64,000 nt of DNA from Pseudomonadota bacterium (GCA_025355105.1 JANYAE010000122.1:1-64000), one strand, 5' to 3'. Counted from the stretch's first letter, positions 1 through 12,652 are shown. The notes: a model not told the origin generated them from the letters alone. Made by a program: numbers and translations.

Positions 1-1515
1 CTCGCCGAGCCGCGCGCGGCGGTGCCGATGGTCGGCGGCCGCCGGCGCGTCGCGGCCGCCGAGGCGCTCAAGCGCGGCGTGCGGCTCACGAACCCGGCCG
101 ACCGCCGCGAGTGGGTCGGCGCGGTGGTCGAGGCCGGGACCGAGGACGTCGAGCGCGCGCTCGCCGCTGCCGCGGCGGCATTTGCGGGCTGGGAGCTGAT
201 GCCGGCGGAGCAACGCGCCGCGATCCTCGATCGGGCCGCGACCGCCTTCGAGGCGCGGCGCGCCGAATTCATCGCGCTGCTGGTTCGCGAGGCCGGCAAG
301 TCGGTTGCCGACGGCGTGGCCGAGGTGCGCGAGGCGGTCGACTTCCTGCGCTACTACGCGCACCGTGCGCGGCTCGAGTTCGCGCGCCCGCAGGCGCTGC
401 CGGGTCCGACCGGCGAGAGCAACGAGATACTGCTGCGCGGGCGCGGCGTGTTCGTCTGCATCAGTCCGTGGAACTTCCCACTGGCGATCTACACGGGCCA
501 GGTGGCAGCCGCGCTCGCGGCCGGCAACGCGGTGATCGCCAAGCCGGCCGAGCAGACACCGCTGGTCGCGGCGCTCGCCACCGAGCTGCTGCACGCGGCC
601 GGCGTGCCGGAGCAGGTGCTGCAGTTCCTACCGGGCGACGGCGCCCGGGTCGGCGCTCAGCTGACGGCGGACCCGCGCGTGGCAGGCGTCGCGTTCACCG
701 GCTCCAACGAAACCGCGAGCGCGATCCAGCGCGCACTCGCGGCGCGCCGTGGGCCGATCGCGACGCTGATCGCCGAGACCGGCGGCCAGAACGCGATGAT
801 CGTCGACAGCTCGGCGCTGCCGGAGCAGGTGGTCAACGACGCGCTGCTGTCGGCCTTCGGCAGCGCCGGCCAGCGCTGCTCGGCGCTGCGCGTGCTGTGC
901 GTCCAGGAGGAGATCGCCGACCGCGTCGAGACGCTGCTGGCCGGCGCGATGGATGAGCTCGCGCTCGGTGCGCCGGGCCTGATCGCGACCGACGTCGGAC
1001 CGGTGATCGACGCCGAGGCGCTGGCGCGGCTCGAGCAGCATGCCGCGCGGATCGTGCAGGGCGCCCGCTGGTCGCACCGTACGGCCGCTGGCGCCGCTGC
1101 CGGCGACGGCAGCTTCTTTGCGCCGCTCGCGGTCGAGATCGCGGGCATCGACACGCTCGAACGCGAGGTCTTCGGGCCGGTGCTGCACGTCGTGCGCTGG
1201 CAGGCGAAGGAACTCGACGCGCTGGTCGATGCGATCAACGCCACCGGCTACGGTCTGACGCTCGGCATCCACACGCGCATCGACTCGACCGTGGCGCGGA
1301 TCCGCGCCCGCGCCCGCGTCGGCAACATCTACGTCAACCGCAACATGATCGGCGCGGTGGTCGGCGTGCAGCCCTTCGGCGGACACGGCCTGTCGGGCAC
1401 CGGGCCGAAGGCCGGCGGACCGCACTACCTGCACCGCTTCGCGACCGAGCAGACCGTGACCGTCAACACCGCCGCGGTCGGCGGCAACGCGAGCCTGCTG
1501 GCGCTGGCCGGCTGA
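1..1515 (+). CDS. putA: Proline utilisation protein PutA, C-terminal P5C dehydrogenase part (5' end outside window)
   Basis: This is the 3' part of bifunctional PutA, covering the L-glutamate gamma-semialdehyde (P5C) dehydrogenase domain that makes glutamate using NAD. The frame is open from base 1, so the proline dehydrogenase half lies upstream of the window and the ATG/GTG codons at 22-30 are internal. The aldehyde dehydrogenase fold is clear: SPWNFPLAIYTG, an AETGG stretch with the general-base Glu at 775-777, and the catalytic Cys in GQRCSALR at 877-879. The end, with PFGGHGLSGTGPKAGGPHYL followed by a short VTVNTAAVGGN tail, is PutA-specific and separates it from AstD and stand-alone dehydrogenases. 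It stops soon after this domain, as in short (type A) PutA without the extra C-terminal domain. No clear terminator follows. Confidence 0.93.
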   Translation, partial: LAEPRAAVPMVGGRRRVAAAEALKRGVRLTNPADRREWVGAVVEAGTEDVERALAAAAAAFAGWELMPAEQRAAILDRAATAFEARRAEFIALLVREAGKSVADGVAEVREAVDFLRYYAHRARLEFARPQALPGPTGESNEILLRGRGVFVCISPWNFPLAIYTGQVAAALAAGNAVIAKPAEQTPLVAALATELLHAAGVPEQVLQFLPGDGARVGAQLTADPRVAGVAFTGSNETASAIQRALAARRGPIATLIAETGGQNAMIVDSSALPEQVVNDALLSAFGSAGQRCSALRVLCVQEEIADRVETLLAGAMDELALGAPGLIATDVGPVIDAEALARLEQHAARIVQGARWSHRTAAGAAAGDGSFFAPLAVEIAGIDTLEREVFGPVLHVVRWQAKELDALVDAINATGYGLTLGIHTRIDSTVARIRARARVGNIYVNRNMIGAVVGVQPFGGHGLSGTGPKAGGPHYLHRFATEQTVTVNTAAVGGNASLLALAG

Positions 1516-1758
1516 GGCTCGTACCGCCGAGGCCGGCGCCGCCTGCGTGAGGTGGCCCCGGTCCTCGGGCTGACCCGCAAAACGGCCGGCTGGCCGCCTG
1601 CCGGGCTTCAGTTTTCACCTGATCGGACGACTCCCCGGGATGGGCACGTTCGCCTTCGACAGGCGACTGCGGCTGGTGCTGCGTCGTCAGTTGGCCTCGC
1701 TCGGTCGCGCGCGGCGACCTGATTGGGGAGGTCGGAATGCATGGAGAGTTGATCCGAG

Positions 1759-3753
1759 ATGAAATCAATCAACAACTTACGGCTGGGTCCTAAGCTTCAG
1801 GTCGCATTCCTGGTCGTGCTGGCGTTCGCCGGCGTCATCGGTCTGACGGCGGTCGCGCAGCTGTCGAAGGTGGCCGCGACCACCGACCGGCTCGCCACCG
1901 ATTCGCTCGGCAGCGTCTACTGGGCCTCGCAGATCGCCAACGACGCCATCGAAAGCCGCTCTGTCGTGCTCGAGATCCTGACCCGGCTGCAGCTCAACAA
2001 CGCCGAGGGTGCGAAGGAATCCAGCCAGGCACTGGCCGTTGTCGCGGCGCGCATGAAGGCTGACGTGGCCGCCTACGAGCCGCTGGTGGGCGCAGGCGAT
2101 GACCGCGCGCTGTGGACCGATGCGCAGGCCAAGTGGAAGGACTACGATAAGGAGCAGCAACGTGCCCTGTCGATGGCCGAGGACGGGCTGCCCGGCGACG
2201 CCCAGCGCGTGCTGATCGCGCAGGCCAAGGTCAAATACGATGCGATGAGCGCCGCGATCCGCAAGCTGATCGAGTTCAGCAACACCGAGGCCGGCCAGGC
2301 GCGCGCCGCCGCCGACGGCATCGCCACCGGCGCGCGCCGCACGGTATTCATCCTGCTCGGGCTGGCGGCGGCGCTCGGCGTCATCATCGCGCTCGTTATG
2401 AGCCGGGCGATCACCCGGCCGCTGCAGCGCGCGGTCGGCTTGCTCAAGGAGATCGGCGCCGGCAACCTCGACAATCCGATCGAGACCTCGCGGCGCGACG
2501 AGGTCGGTGAGCTCTTGGCCGGCGTCGCCGCGACCCAGGCGGCGCTGCGTGCGCGCGCCGAGACCGAGCGGCGCCACGCCGAAGGCGAGCGCGAGCGCGC
2601 CGAGTCCGACCGCCGCGCGCTCGCCGAAGTGCAGGACATCGCCGCGGCGATCGTCGCCGGCGACCTCGAGCGACGCCTGTCGACCACCGGCAAGTCGGGC
2701 TTCGCCGAGCAGCTCGCGACGAGCCTCAACAGCCTGATCGAGACCGTGGCCGCGATCGTCACCGGCCTGCAACGGATCGTCGGCAGCGCCAACGGCGGCG
2801 ACCTGACGCAGCGCATGTACACCCAGAACCGCAGCGGCCTCGAGCTGCAGATCGCCGACGGCGTCAACAACCTGGTCGGCGAGATGGCGTCGATGGTCGC
2901 CCGGGTCAAGGAGGCGGCTGCCGAGGTCGCGCGCGGCTCGCAGGAGATCTCGCAGGGCAACGCCAGCCTCTCCAAGCGTACCGAGGATCAGGCAGCCTCG
3001 CTCGAGGAGACCGCGGCGTCGATGGAGCAGATGACCAGCACCGTCAAGCAGAACGCCGACAACGCCCGCCAGGCCAACCAGCTCGCGCTCGATGCGCGCA
3101 CGCGGGCCGAGCGCGGCGGCAGCGTCGTCTCGCAGGCGGTCAAGGCGATGGACGGCATCAGCGTCGCATCCCGCAAGATCGCCGACATCATCGGCGTCAT
3201 CGACGAGATCGCCTTCCAGACCAACCTGCTGGCGCTGAACGCCGCGGTCGAGGCGGCACGCGCAGGCGAGCAGGGCCGCGGCTTCGCCGTCGTCGCGAGC
3301 GAGGTCCGCAACCTCGCGTCGCGCAGCGCCGAGGCGGCCAAGGAGATCAAGGCGCTAATCAAGGACAGCGTGTCGCGCGTCGAAGACGGCTCGCGGCTGG
3401 TCGGGGAGTCCGGCGCCACGCTCGAGGAGCTGGTGGCGGCGGTCAAGAAGGTCAGCGACATCATCGCCGAGATCTCCGCGGCGAGCGAAGAGCAGGCCTC
3501 AGGTATCGACCAGGTCGGGCGGGCCGTGACGCAGATGGACGAGCTGACGCAGCAGAACGCGGCGCTGGTCGAGGAGGCCGCGGCGGCCTCCCACTCGCTC
3601 GCCGACTCCTCCAGCGCGCTCAATGAGATGATGAGCCGTTACCGGGTCGCGGCCGAGGCAGCCTCGGCGGGGACGCGGCTGACGGGGTCCTTGGAGGCGG
3701 AGCGGCGCGCCGCCGAACGGCCGTGGTCCGGTCGGCAGGTGCGCGCGAGCTGA
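1759..3753 (+). CDS. Methyl-accepting chemotaxis protein with four-helix-bundle sensor and tandem HAMP-like regions
   Basis: A 664-residue transmembrane chemoreceptor. Membrane helices lie near residues 14-34 and 195-214. Between them is an all-helical periplasmic region of about 160 residues, as expected for a 4HB sensor. A canonical HAMP follows (about 216-268), then two further HAMP-like segments (about 290-390, with GDLERRL and GGDLTQRM). The cytoplasmic signalling hairpin has its conserved tip around residues 480-510 ([20 protein letters not shown]). The C terminus lacks an NWETF-type CheR tether. The ATG at 1759 follows GGAGAG at a spacing of about 10. The adjacent small Cache protein, 22 bases downstream, may be functionally linked. 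The ligand cannot be told. Confidence 0.94.
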   Translation: MKSINNLRLGPKLQVAFLVVLAFAGVIGLTAVAQLSKVAATTDRLATDSLGSVYWASQIANDAIESRSVVLEILTRLQLNNAEGAKESSQALAVVAARMKADVAAYEPLVGAGDDRALWTDAQAKWKDYDKEQQRALSMAEDGLPGDAQRVLIAQAKVKYDAMSAAIRKLIEFSNTEAGQARAAADGIATGARRTVFILLGLAAALGVIIALVMSRAITRPLQRAVGLLKEIGAGNLDNPIETSRRDEVGELLAGVAATQAALRARAETERRHAEGERERAESDRRALAEVQDIAAAIVAGDLERRLSTTGKSGFAEQLATSLNSLIETVAAIVTGLQRIVGSANGGDLTQRMYTQNRSGLELQIADGVNNLVGEMASMVARVKEAAAEVARGSQEISQGNASLSKRTEDQAASLEETAASMEQMTSTVKQNADNARQANQLALDARTRAERGGSVVSQAVKAMDGISVASRKIADIIGVIDEIAFQTNLLALNAAVEAARAGEQGRGFAVVASEVRNLASRSAEAAKEIKALIKDSVSRVEDGSRLVGESGATLEELVAAVKKVSDIIAEISAASEEQASGIDQVGRAVTQMDELTQQNAALVEEAAAASHSLADSSSALNEMMSRYRVAAEAASAGTRLTGSLEAERRAAERPWSGRQVRAS

Positions 3754-3775
3754 CGTTCAAACTGAAGGGGGTTCT

Positions 3776-4249
3776 ATGTTTCGCAAGTTCACTGCGACCC
3801 TGCTGGGTCTGATGTTCGTGGTGGCGCCGCTCGGCAGCGCCTTCGCCGAGGGCGCACCGAGCAAGGACGAGGTGGTCGCGCAGGTGAAGAAGGCGGTCGC
3901 CTTCTACAAGTCCGCCGGCAAGGACAAGGCGCTCGCCGAGTTCAACAGCAAGGAAGGCCAGTTCGCCAAGGGCGAGGACTACGTCGACGTGCACGACGTC
4001 GGTGGCACCTGTGTCGCGCACCCGGTGACGCCGAGCCTCGTCGGACTGAACCGCCTCGAGGCCGCCGATCCGGCCGGCAAGAAGTTCATCAAGGAAATAG
4101 TCGACGCGGCGAAGACCAAGAGCTCCGGCTGGATCAACTACCAGCGCAAGAATCCGGTCGACGGCAAGGTCGAGAACAAGCTCGCCTATTGGGAGGTCTA
4201 CGACGGCCTGATCTTCAAGGCCGGGACCTACGACCCGAACGCGAAGTAG
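3776..4249 (+). CDS. Secreted single Cache-domain protein
   Basis: A 157-residue protein with a cleavable signal peptide (hydrophobic residues 8-23, likely cut after AFA) and no other membrane segment. The mature part reads like a small soluble Cache_2 domain: VKKAVAFYKSAGKDKALAEF, then KKFIKEIVDAA, a WINYQRKNP strand, and the closing YDGLIFKAGTYDP. Such domains bind small ligands as sensors of receptors or kinases. Here the domain is free in the periplasm and lies directly behind a chemoreceptor that has a helical-bundle sensor instead. It may therefore present ligand to that receptor; this is inference. AAGGGGG sits just before the ATG. A strong hairpin follows the stop. Confidence 0.88.
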   Translation: MFRKFTATLLGLMFVVAPLGSAFAEGAPSKDEVVAQVKKAVAFYKSAGKDKALAEFNSKEGQFAKGEDYVDVHDVGGTCVAHPVTPSLVGLNRLEAADPAGKKFIKEIVDAAKTKSSGWINYQRKNPVDGKVENKLAYWEVYDGLIFKAGTYDPNAK

Positions 4250-4261
4250 CCCGCGCCTGCT

Positions 4262-4285
4262 GCCGGCCGCCGTGCGGCGGCCGGC
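4262..4285. terminator. GC-rich hairpin between the Cache gene and the sixA-like gene
   Basis: A perfect 10-base-pair inverted repeat (4262-4271 with 4276-4285) with a 4-base loop lies between two convergent genes and touches the stop codon of the leftward gene. There is no long T run on either side. It probably acts as a shared, weak or factor-assisted terminator. Confidence 0.5.
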
Positions 4286-4791
4286 TAAGGCTTGGCGCCG
4301 TCGTCGTCAGGCCAGCGCAGCGCGACCTGCTCGAACAGGCCTGCCTCGACGTCCGCCCAGCGGTCGATGTCGGCGCGCAGCGCGCACACCGCCGCCGGCG
4401 GCAGGTCGCCGATCGTGTCGTCGTCGCTCAGCCACTTGGCGAGCCGGCTGAGGCCGGGGTTGTGGCCCACCAGCAGCACGTGCCGGCAGGCCGGCGGCAC
4501 GGCCTTCAGAATGGTCACCAGCGTCGCCCGCTCGGCCAGGTAGATCCGATCGTCGTGGCGGATCTTCTGCAGCGGGAAGCCGAAGGTGCGCGCGAATTCC
4601 TTGGCGGTACTGACCGTGCGCACCGCCGGGCTGGTGACGACGTGGTCAGGCCGCAGTCCCATGGCGTGCGCGAGCTCGGCCATCTGCTCGGCCTCGCGGC
4701 GGCCGCGCTTGTCGAGGCGCCGCTCGAAATCCTCGATGTCGGAGTCGTGCTTCTCGGCGTGCGCGTGGCGCACGATCGTGACGTGCTTCAT
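4285..4791 (-). CDS. sixA: SixA-type histidine phosphatase
   Basis: A 168-residue single-domain member of the histidine phosphatase (phosphoglycerate mutase-like) superfamily. The N terminus VTIVRHAHAE carries the RH(G/A) phosphate-binding signature, with His9 as the likely phospho-acceptor. LDKRGRREAEQMA and VTSPAVRTVSTA follow, and LLVGHNPGLSRLA supplies the second catalytic His. Length and lack of extra domains match SixA, which dephosphorylates phosphohistidine on ArcB or on the nitrogen PTS in Escherichia coli; the target here is unknown. It is the last gene of the leftward suf cluster, 25 bases after the Rieske gene, but a role in Fe-S metabolism is not implied by its family. Confidence 0.85.
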   Translation of the reverse strand: MKHVTIVRHAHAEKHDSDIEDFERRLDKRGRREAEQMAELAHAMGLRPDHVVTSPAVRTVSTAKEFARTFGFPLQKIRHDDRIYLAERATLVTILKAVPPACRHVLLVGHNPGLSRLAKWLSDDDTIGDLPPAAVCALRADIDRWADVEAGLFEQVALRWPDDDGAKP

Positions 4792-4816
4792 GGCGCGGAT
4801 TCTACCGGCCGGCGCA

Positions 4817-5146
4817 TCAGCTGGCGCCGACGCAGATGCGCCCGCCGCGGACCGCGACCGGGAAGCTCGCGACCGGCTCGTAGGCCGGCGGCGTCAGTGC
4901 CGCGCCGGTGCGCAGGCAAAAGCGCGCGCCGTGCCGCGGGCAAATGACCTCGTGGCCCTCCACCGGGCCGTCGGACAGCGGGTTGCCGTCGTGGCTGCAG
5001 AGGTCCTCGATCGCGTACAGCTCGCCGCCGACGTTGTAGACCGCGACGAAGCGCCCGTCGACCTCGTAGACGCGATGCGTGCCCGGCGGCAGCTCGGACT
5101 CAGGGGCGACCTCGACCCAGGCAATCGTGGCGACGTCGTCGGTCAC
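4817..5146 (-). CDS. Small Rieske 2Fe-2S ferredoxin
   Basis: A 109-residue soluble Rieske domain protein. The cluster ligands are Cys50, His52, Cys69 and His72 (motifs CSHDG and CPRHGARF), the usual two-Cys/two-His set. I place the start at the GTG whose last base overlaps the TAG of sufT (the shared base is 5146), giving translational coupling. The open frame extends further upstream, but that part lies inside sufT in another frame and has no Rieske-like sequence. Such small Rieske proteins serve as electron carriers of dioxygenases or as accessory redox proteins. Its place at the end of the suf operon suggests a link with Fe-S assembly or with monitoring cluster supply. Confidence 0.9.
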   Translation of the reverse strand: MTDDVATIAWVEVAPESELPPGTHRVYEVDGRFVAVYNVGGELYAIEDLCSHDGNPLSDGPVEGHEVICPRHGARFCLRTGAALTPPAYEPVASFPVAVRGGRICVGAS

Positions 5147-5697
5147 TACATCATCCCGGTCTGCAGGCGCGCCGCCTCGGACATCATCTCGCGGCTCCAG
5201 GGCGGGTCGAACACCAGTTCGACGTCGGTCGTGCCGAGGGTCGGGATCTGCTCGAGCTTGTCCTTGACGTCCTGCACCAGCACCTCGCCCATGCCGCAGC
5301 CCGGCGCGGTCAGAGTCAGCCGGACGGCGGCGGCGCGGCTGCCGTCCTCGCGCCGCGAGACCTCGCACGAATAGACGAGGCCGAGGTCGACGATGTTGAC
5401 CGGGATCTCCGGGTCATAGCAGGTCCTGAGCTGGTCCCAGGCGAGCTTCTCGACGTCCGCGTCGGTCGCGTCCGGCGGCAGCTCGAGGCGCTGCGGCGGG
5501 TCGCGGCCGATCGCCTCGGCGTCCTCGCCGGCCACCCGGAACAGGTTGCCCTCGACGTAGACGGTGAAGCTGCCGCCGAGCGCCTGCGTGATGTAGCCGA
5601 CGCTGCCGGTGCGCAGCTTCACCTCGATCCCGGCGGGGACCAAGACGGCCTTGACGTCGCGGCTGACGACGAACGGTTCTCTGTCATGTTGGCGCAT
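5146..5697 (-). CDS. sufT: SufT, MIP18/DUF59-family Fe-S assembly factor
   Basis: A 183-residue protein with the SufT layout: an N-terminal beta-rich segment with TQALGGSFTVYVEGNLFRV, then a DUF59/MIP18 domain with YDPEIPVNIVDLGLVYSCEV, LTLTAPGCGMGEVL and the ending VELVFDPPWSREMMSEAARL. SufT-type proteins help mature Fe-S proteins under high demand, probably as cluster carriers; the Cys in APGCGMG is the usual candidate ligand. It sits 21 bases after sufU and overlaps the Rieske start by one base, in the order seen in other SUF operons of Xanthomonas-like bacteria. Confidence 0.93.
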   Translation of the reverse strand: MRQHDREPFVVSRDVKAVLVPAGIEVKLRTGSVGYITQALGGSFTVYVEGNLFRVAGEDAEAIGRDPPQRLELPPDATDADVEKLAWDQLRTCYDPEIPVNIVDLGLVYSCEVSRREDGSRAAAVRLTLTAPGCGMGEVLVQDVKDKLEQIPTLGTTDVELVFDPPWSREMMSEAARLQTGMM

Positions 5698-5718
5698 GCG
5701 CTCGCTCGGATCCTGGGT

Positions 5719-6162
5719 CTATTCGGTGGACACCGGCACGCCCGCGCCCTCGAGCGCGGCATTCAGCGTGTGCCAGCAAAGGCTCGCGCACTTGACGCGG
5801 GCGGGGAACCCGTGCACGCCCGACAGCGCTGCGAGCTTGCCGAGTTCGGCCGGCGCCGGTGCGTCGCTGCGGGTCAGCAGGTCGTGGACGAGGCCAAACA
5901 GGCGGCCGATCTCGGCGCGGGTCTTGCCGCGCACCGCCTCGGTCATCAGCGACGCCGATGCCACCGAGATCGCGCAGCCGCTGCCCTCGAAGCGCAGCTC
6001 GCTGACGACCTCGCCGTCGAGGGTCGCGTAAATCGTCAGCTGGTCGCCGCACAGCGGGTTGTGGCCGCGCGCCGAGTGCGCCGGCGGCTCGAGGCGGCCG
6101 AAGTTCCGCGGCCGCTTATTGTGGTCGAGGATGACGTCGCGGTAGAGCTCCTTGAGGTCCAT
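5719..6162 (-). CDS. sufU: SufU-type Fe-S scaffold or sulfur-transfer protein
   Basis: A 147-residue IscU/NifU-N-like protein. The metal or sulfur ligands are visible: Cys38 and Asp40 in NPLCGD, Cys63 in GSGCAIS, and Cys125 and Cys129 in RVKCASLCWH. The 18-19-residue insertion between the second and third Cys regions (around residues 96-115) is typical of SufU rather than IscU. SufU takes persulfide sulfur from SufS and passes it to the SufBCD scaffold. Its pairing with sufS 10 bases upstream, and the absence of sufE in the operon, fit a SufS-SufU sulfur relay. Confidence 0.94.
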   Translation of the reverse strand: MDLKELYRDVILDHNKRPRNFGRLEPPAHSARGHNPLCGDQLTIYATLDGEVVSELRFEGSGCAISVASASLMTEAVRGKTRAEIGRLFGLVHDLLTRSDAPAPAELGKLAALSGVHGFPARVKCASLCWHTLNAALEGAGVPVSTE

Positions 6163-6172
6163 CGCCGGCGGC

Positions 6173-7413
<1,241 letters not shown>

Positions 7414-7417
<4 letters not shown>

Positions 7418-8723
7418 GGCACGAACTCGCGCAGCAGCTCCGCGGCCGGCAAGCGGCCGAGCACGCGCGCCTCGGCGGCGCGGCGCAGCGGCTCAGGCGA
7501 CAGCCTGCGCAGGACGTCGCCGACGAAGGCGTAGGTCAGCAGCGCCCGGGCCGTGTCGCGGTCCAGGCCGCGCGCCAGCAGGTAGAACATCATCTGTTCA
7601 TCGAGCGTGCCGGTGGTCGCGCCGTGGCTGCACTTGACGTCGTCGGCATTGATCTCGAGCTGCGGCCGCGATTCGATCGCGGCCTCGCGGCCGATCAGCA
7701 AGTTGCGGCTCGACTGGCGCGAGTCGGTCTTGAAGGCGCCCGGGTGCACGACGACCTTGCCGTCGTAGCTGCCGCGGCCGCGACCGGAGGCGACCCCGCG
7801 GTACCGCTGGTCGCTGCTCGTCTCGCGGGCGTGATGCTCGATCAGCGTGCGCAGGTGCTGCTCGCGCGTGCCGTCGGGGAAGAACACACCGGCGAGCACG
7901 GCGCGCGCGCCCGGCCCCTCGAGCGCGATCCGCAGGTCCAGGCGCGTCAGCTGCCCGCCGAGCGCCACCAGCCGGTGCTCGTAGCGGGCGCCGGCCGCGA
8001 CCGTCACCGCGGCGTCGTCGAGCAGAATCGTGCGCGCGCCGGCGAGCTGCAGCGAGCTGTGGGTCAGGGTCGCGTCGCGGCCCAGCCGGAAGTCACCGGC
8101 GGCAGCGACGAAGGCCTCGGCGCCGCCAGCGCTCAGGTGGCTCTCGACGAGCTCGAGCGTCGCGCCGGCGCCGAGTTCGACGCGCGTGCGCGGATAGGCG
8201 CCGCCGCCGGTCGCGACGTGCACTAGGTGGATCGGCTCGGCCGGCCGGGCGCCCGGCGCGAGCTCGAGCGAAGGGCCGTCCGCGGCGAGGCTCGCGTTCA
8301 GCGTCCGCAAGCGCTCGTCGGCGAGCCGCGCGTCGCCGGCGAGGCTCGCGCCCAGCGCCGCCGGCGCCTCGGCGGCGAAGCGCGCCGCGAAACTGCGGAA
8401 CGTGCAGCCGTCCGGCAATTCAGCGGCCGAGAGCGCCGCGTGGAAGCGGCCGTCGACGAACACCAGCCGCGGACCGGCGATCGCCGGCAGATCGTCGAGC
8501 GCACCGGTCGCGAGCGGCCGCGGCGCGGCAGGCAGCAGGTCGCGCCTCGCGAGCAGGCGCAGATTGGTGTACTTCCAGGCGTCGTCGCGCGGGGTCGGCA
8601 GGCCGACGGCCATCAGCCGCTCGAGCGCGTCGGCGCGCCATGCGCCCCAGGCCGCGCCGCCGGGCAGCCCTGCCTGGGCCGCCGCCAGCGGTGCGAGCGG
8701 CGATGTCGCCTGCGGATTCGCGC

Positions 8724-8727
<4 letters not shown>
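7414..8727 (-). CDS. sufD: Fe-S assembly protein SufD
   Basis: A 437-residue SufB/SufD-family protein, forming the beta-helix partner in the SufBC2D scaffold. The diagnostic C-terminal half is intact: a beta-helix region, then RGRGSYDGKVVVHPGAFKTD, SRNLLIGREAAIESRPQLEI, NADDVKCSHGATTG and the closing helical part with FYLLARGLDRDTARALL. The N-terminal third is Ala-rich and variable, as usual in SufD. It lies between sufC and sufS with 4-base overlaps on both sides, so the three genes are probably translated together. Confidence 0.96.
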
Positions 8728-9506
<779 letters not shown>

Positions 9507-9529
9507 GTGTTCAGTCCTGTGCTCTGCGC

Positions 9530-10978
<1,449 letters not shown>

Positions 10979-10986
10979 GCGGCGCC

Positions 10987-11460
10987 TCAGGCTCGCACGC
11001 GCACGCCCGGGCGCGCGCCGAGCAAGATGGTCAGGTCCGGTACCGGCATCGCCGCGCCGTCGCGCCCGGTCAGCTGCGTCAGCTTGACGTCGGCGAGCGC
11101 GCGGTGGATCGCGACGTTGACCCGTTGCCAGCTGCGGCCGACGCGGCAGCTCGACTCAAGGTCGCACTGGCCGGGGTGCGTCGCGCACTCGGTGAGGCCG
11201 ACCGGGCCTTCCACGGCGTCGATGATGTCGGCCGCGCTGATCGCCGCCGCCGGGCGGGCGAGGGCATAGCCGCCGTGCGCGCCGCGGGTCGAGGCGACGA
11301 GGCCCGCGCGCTGCAGTTCCTTGAGCACCTTGCTGGTGGTCGCGAGGCCGATGCCGGTGAGCTCGGCAAGTGCCACCGCGGTACGCCGGACCGGCTCGTC
11401 ACCAGCCAGGTGCGCGAGGATCACGGTCGCGTAGTCGGTCATCTTGCTGATGCGGAGCAT
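10987..11460 (-). CDS. Rrf2-family regulator of the SUF operon
   Basis: A 157-residue Rrf2-family winged-helix DNA-binding protein related to IscR and to the SUF regulators of Xanthomonas-like bacteria. The helix-turn-helix and wing lie in residues 1-70 ([30 protein letters not shown]). Three cysteines at 92, 99 and 105 ([14 protein letters not shown]) match the cluster-binding set of this family, so DNA binding is likely to respond to Fe-S status. It is the first gene of the suf operon, with an AGGAGG 10 bases before its ATG, so it probably controls its own transcription. A sharply AT-rich promoter lies directly upstream. Confidence 0.94.
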   Translation of the reverse strand: MLRISKMTDYATVILAHLAGDEPVRRTAVALAELTGIGLATTSKVLKELQRAGLVASTRGAHGGYALARPAAAISAADIIDAVEGPVGLTECATHPGQCDLESSCRVGRSWQRVNVAIHRALADVKLTQLTGRDGAAMPVPDLTILLGARPGVRVRA

Positions 11461-11487
11461 CGGATGGGCACCTCCTGATACAGTACC

Positions 11488-11516
11488 ATTTTAGTCCTAT
11501 TAGACCTCGACGCCAA
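11488..11516 (-). promoter_or_regulatory. Sigma70-type promoter of the suf operon, with possible regulator site
   Basis: Read leftward, the -35 box TTGGCG (11511-11516) is separated by exactly 17 bases from the -10 box TAAAAT (11488-11493), 27 bases ahead of the regulator ATG. The segment is markedly AT-rich against its surroundings. Bases 11478-11500 carry an imperfect dyad (ATACAGTAC ... GTCCTAT) overlapping the -10 box, where an Rrf2-type repressor could bind. The promoter is well supported by spacing; the operator is weak. Confidence 0.65.
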
Positions 11517-11629
11517 GTCCGCTGCGCGCGCCACGATGGCGAGCCGGGGTGATCCGCTATCATTGGGAACTTCGTTTCGCGCAGCCGGTCCGTCGACAGT
11601 GGCGGCGGCGCCACAACAGGAGTCGGGTC

Positions 11630-12652
11630 ATGAATCGCACTGAACTCGCGCGCATCGCGCACGCCATGGTCGCCAAGGGGCGGGGCATCCTCGCCGCGGA
11701 CGAGAGCACGGGGACGATCAAGAAGCGCTTCGACAAGATCAAGGTGGAGTCCACCGAGGAGACCCGGCGGGCCTACCGCGAGATGCTGTTCGCCGCGCCC
11801 GGAGCGGCCGAGTACATCTCGGGCGTGATCATGTACGACGAGACCCTGCGCCAGTCGACCAAGGGCGGCGAGCGCTTCGCGGACCTGCTCGGCCGCCTCG
11901 GCGTCGTCCCCGGCATCAAGGTGGATGCCGGCACCAAGTCGATGCCGAACTTCCCCGGCGAGGTCATCACCGAGGGCCTCGACGGGCTCGCCGGCCGGCT
12001 CGCCGAGTACCACAAGCTCGGCGCGCGCTTCGCCAAGTGGCGGGCCGTCATCGATATCGGCGCCGGCATCCCGACCCGCACCTGCATCGAGACCAACGCG
12101 GAGCTGCTGGCGCGCTACGCGGCGCTGTGCCAGGAGGCCGAGATCGTGCCGATCGTCGAGCCGGAGGTGCTGATGGACGGCAGCCACACGCTCGAGCGCT
12201 GCGAGGAGGTCACGAACGCCGTGCTCGCCGAGGTGTTCCAGCGTCTCGATGCCCATCGCGTCTACCTCGAGGGCATCGTGCTCAAGCCGAACATGGTGAT
12301 CGCCGGCCAGAAGTGCGCCGAGCGTGCCGGCCCTGCGCAGGTCGCCGAGGCCACCGTGCGCTGCCTCAAGCGCCACGTGCCGTCGGCGGTGGCGGGCATC
12401 GCGTTCCTGTCCGGCGGCCAGAGCGAGCCGGAGGCGACCCTGCATCTCGATCTCATGAACCGGATCGGCTCGCTGCCCTGGGCGCTGTCGTTCAGCTACG
12501 GTCGCGCGCTGCAGTCGACCGCACTCAGCAGCTGGAGCGGCGTGGCGGCCCAGGTGGCAGGCGCGCAGCGCGAGTTCATCAAGCGCGCCCGGCTCAACGG
12601 CCTCGCGGCGCAGGGTAAGTACGACCCGGCGCTCGAGAAGCAGGCCGCCTGA
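11630..12652 (+). CDS. Class I fructose-bisphosphate aldolase
   Basis: A 340-residue aldolase of the animal/plant-like class I family, cleaving fructose 1,6-bisphosphate to two triose phosphates without metal. Diagnostic stretches: GRGILAADESTGTIKKRF near the N terminus, IVPIVEPEVLMDG, the Schiff-base Lys219 in LKPNMVIAG, and FLSGGQSEPEATLHL. The ATG at 11630 is preceded by CAGGAG. The open frame runs further upstream, but those residues are Arg-rich and unlike the family. It is transcribed away from the suf operon; a TATCAT at 11574-11579 may be its -10 box, with no good -35. Confidence 0.95.
   Translation: MNRTELARIAHAMVAKGRGILAADESTGTIKKRFDKIKVESTEETRRAYREMLFAAPGAAEYISGVIMYDETLRQSTKGGERFADLLGRLGVVPGIKVDAGTKSMPNFPGEVITEGLDGLAGRLAEYHKLGARFAKWRAVIDIGAGIPTRTCIETNAELLARYAALCQEAEIVPIVEPEVLMDGSHTLERCEEVTNAVLAEVFQRLDAHRVYLEGIVLKPNMVIAGQKCAERAGPAQVAEATVRCLKRHVPSAVAGIAFLSGGQSEPEATLHLDLMNRIGSLPWALSFSYGRALQSTALSSWSGVAAQVAGAQREFIKRARLNGLAAQGKYDPALEKQAA

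Noticed and set aside
1583-1596. Short hairpin (CGGCC/GGCCG) after putA as terminator
   Set aside because: Only five base pairs with no T run next to it; such repeats are frequent at this GC content.
4189-5374. Plus-strand frames over the sixA-like and Rieske genes
   Set aside because: The leftward genes carry complete catalytic and cluster motifs; the plus-strand products do not.
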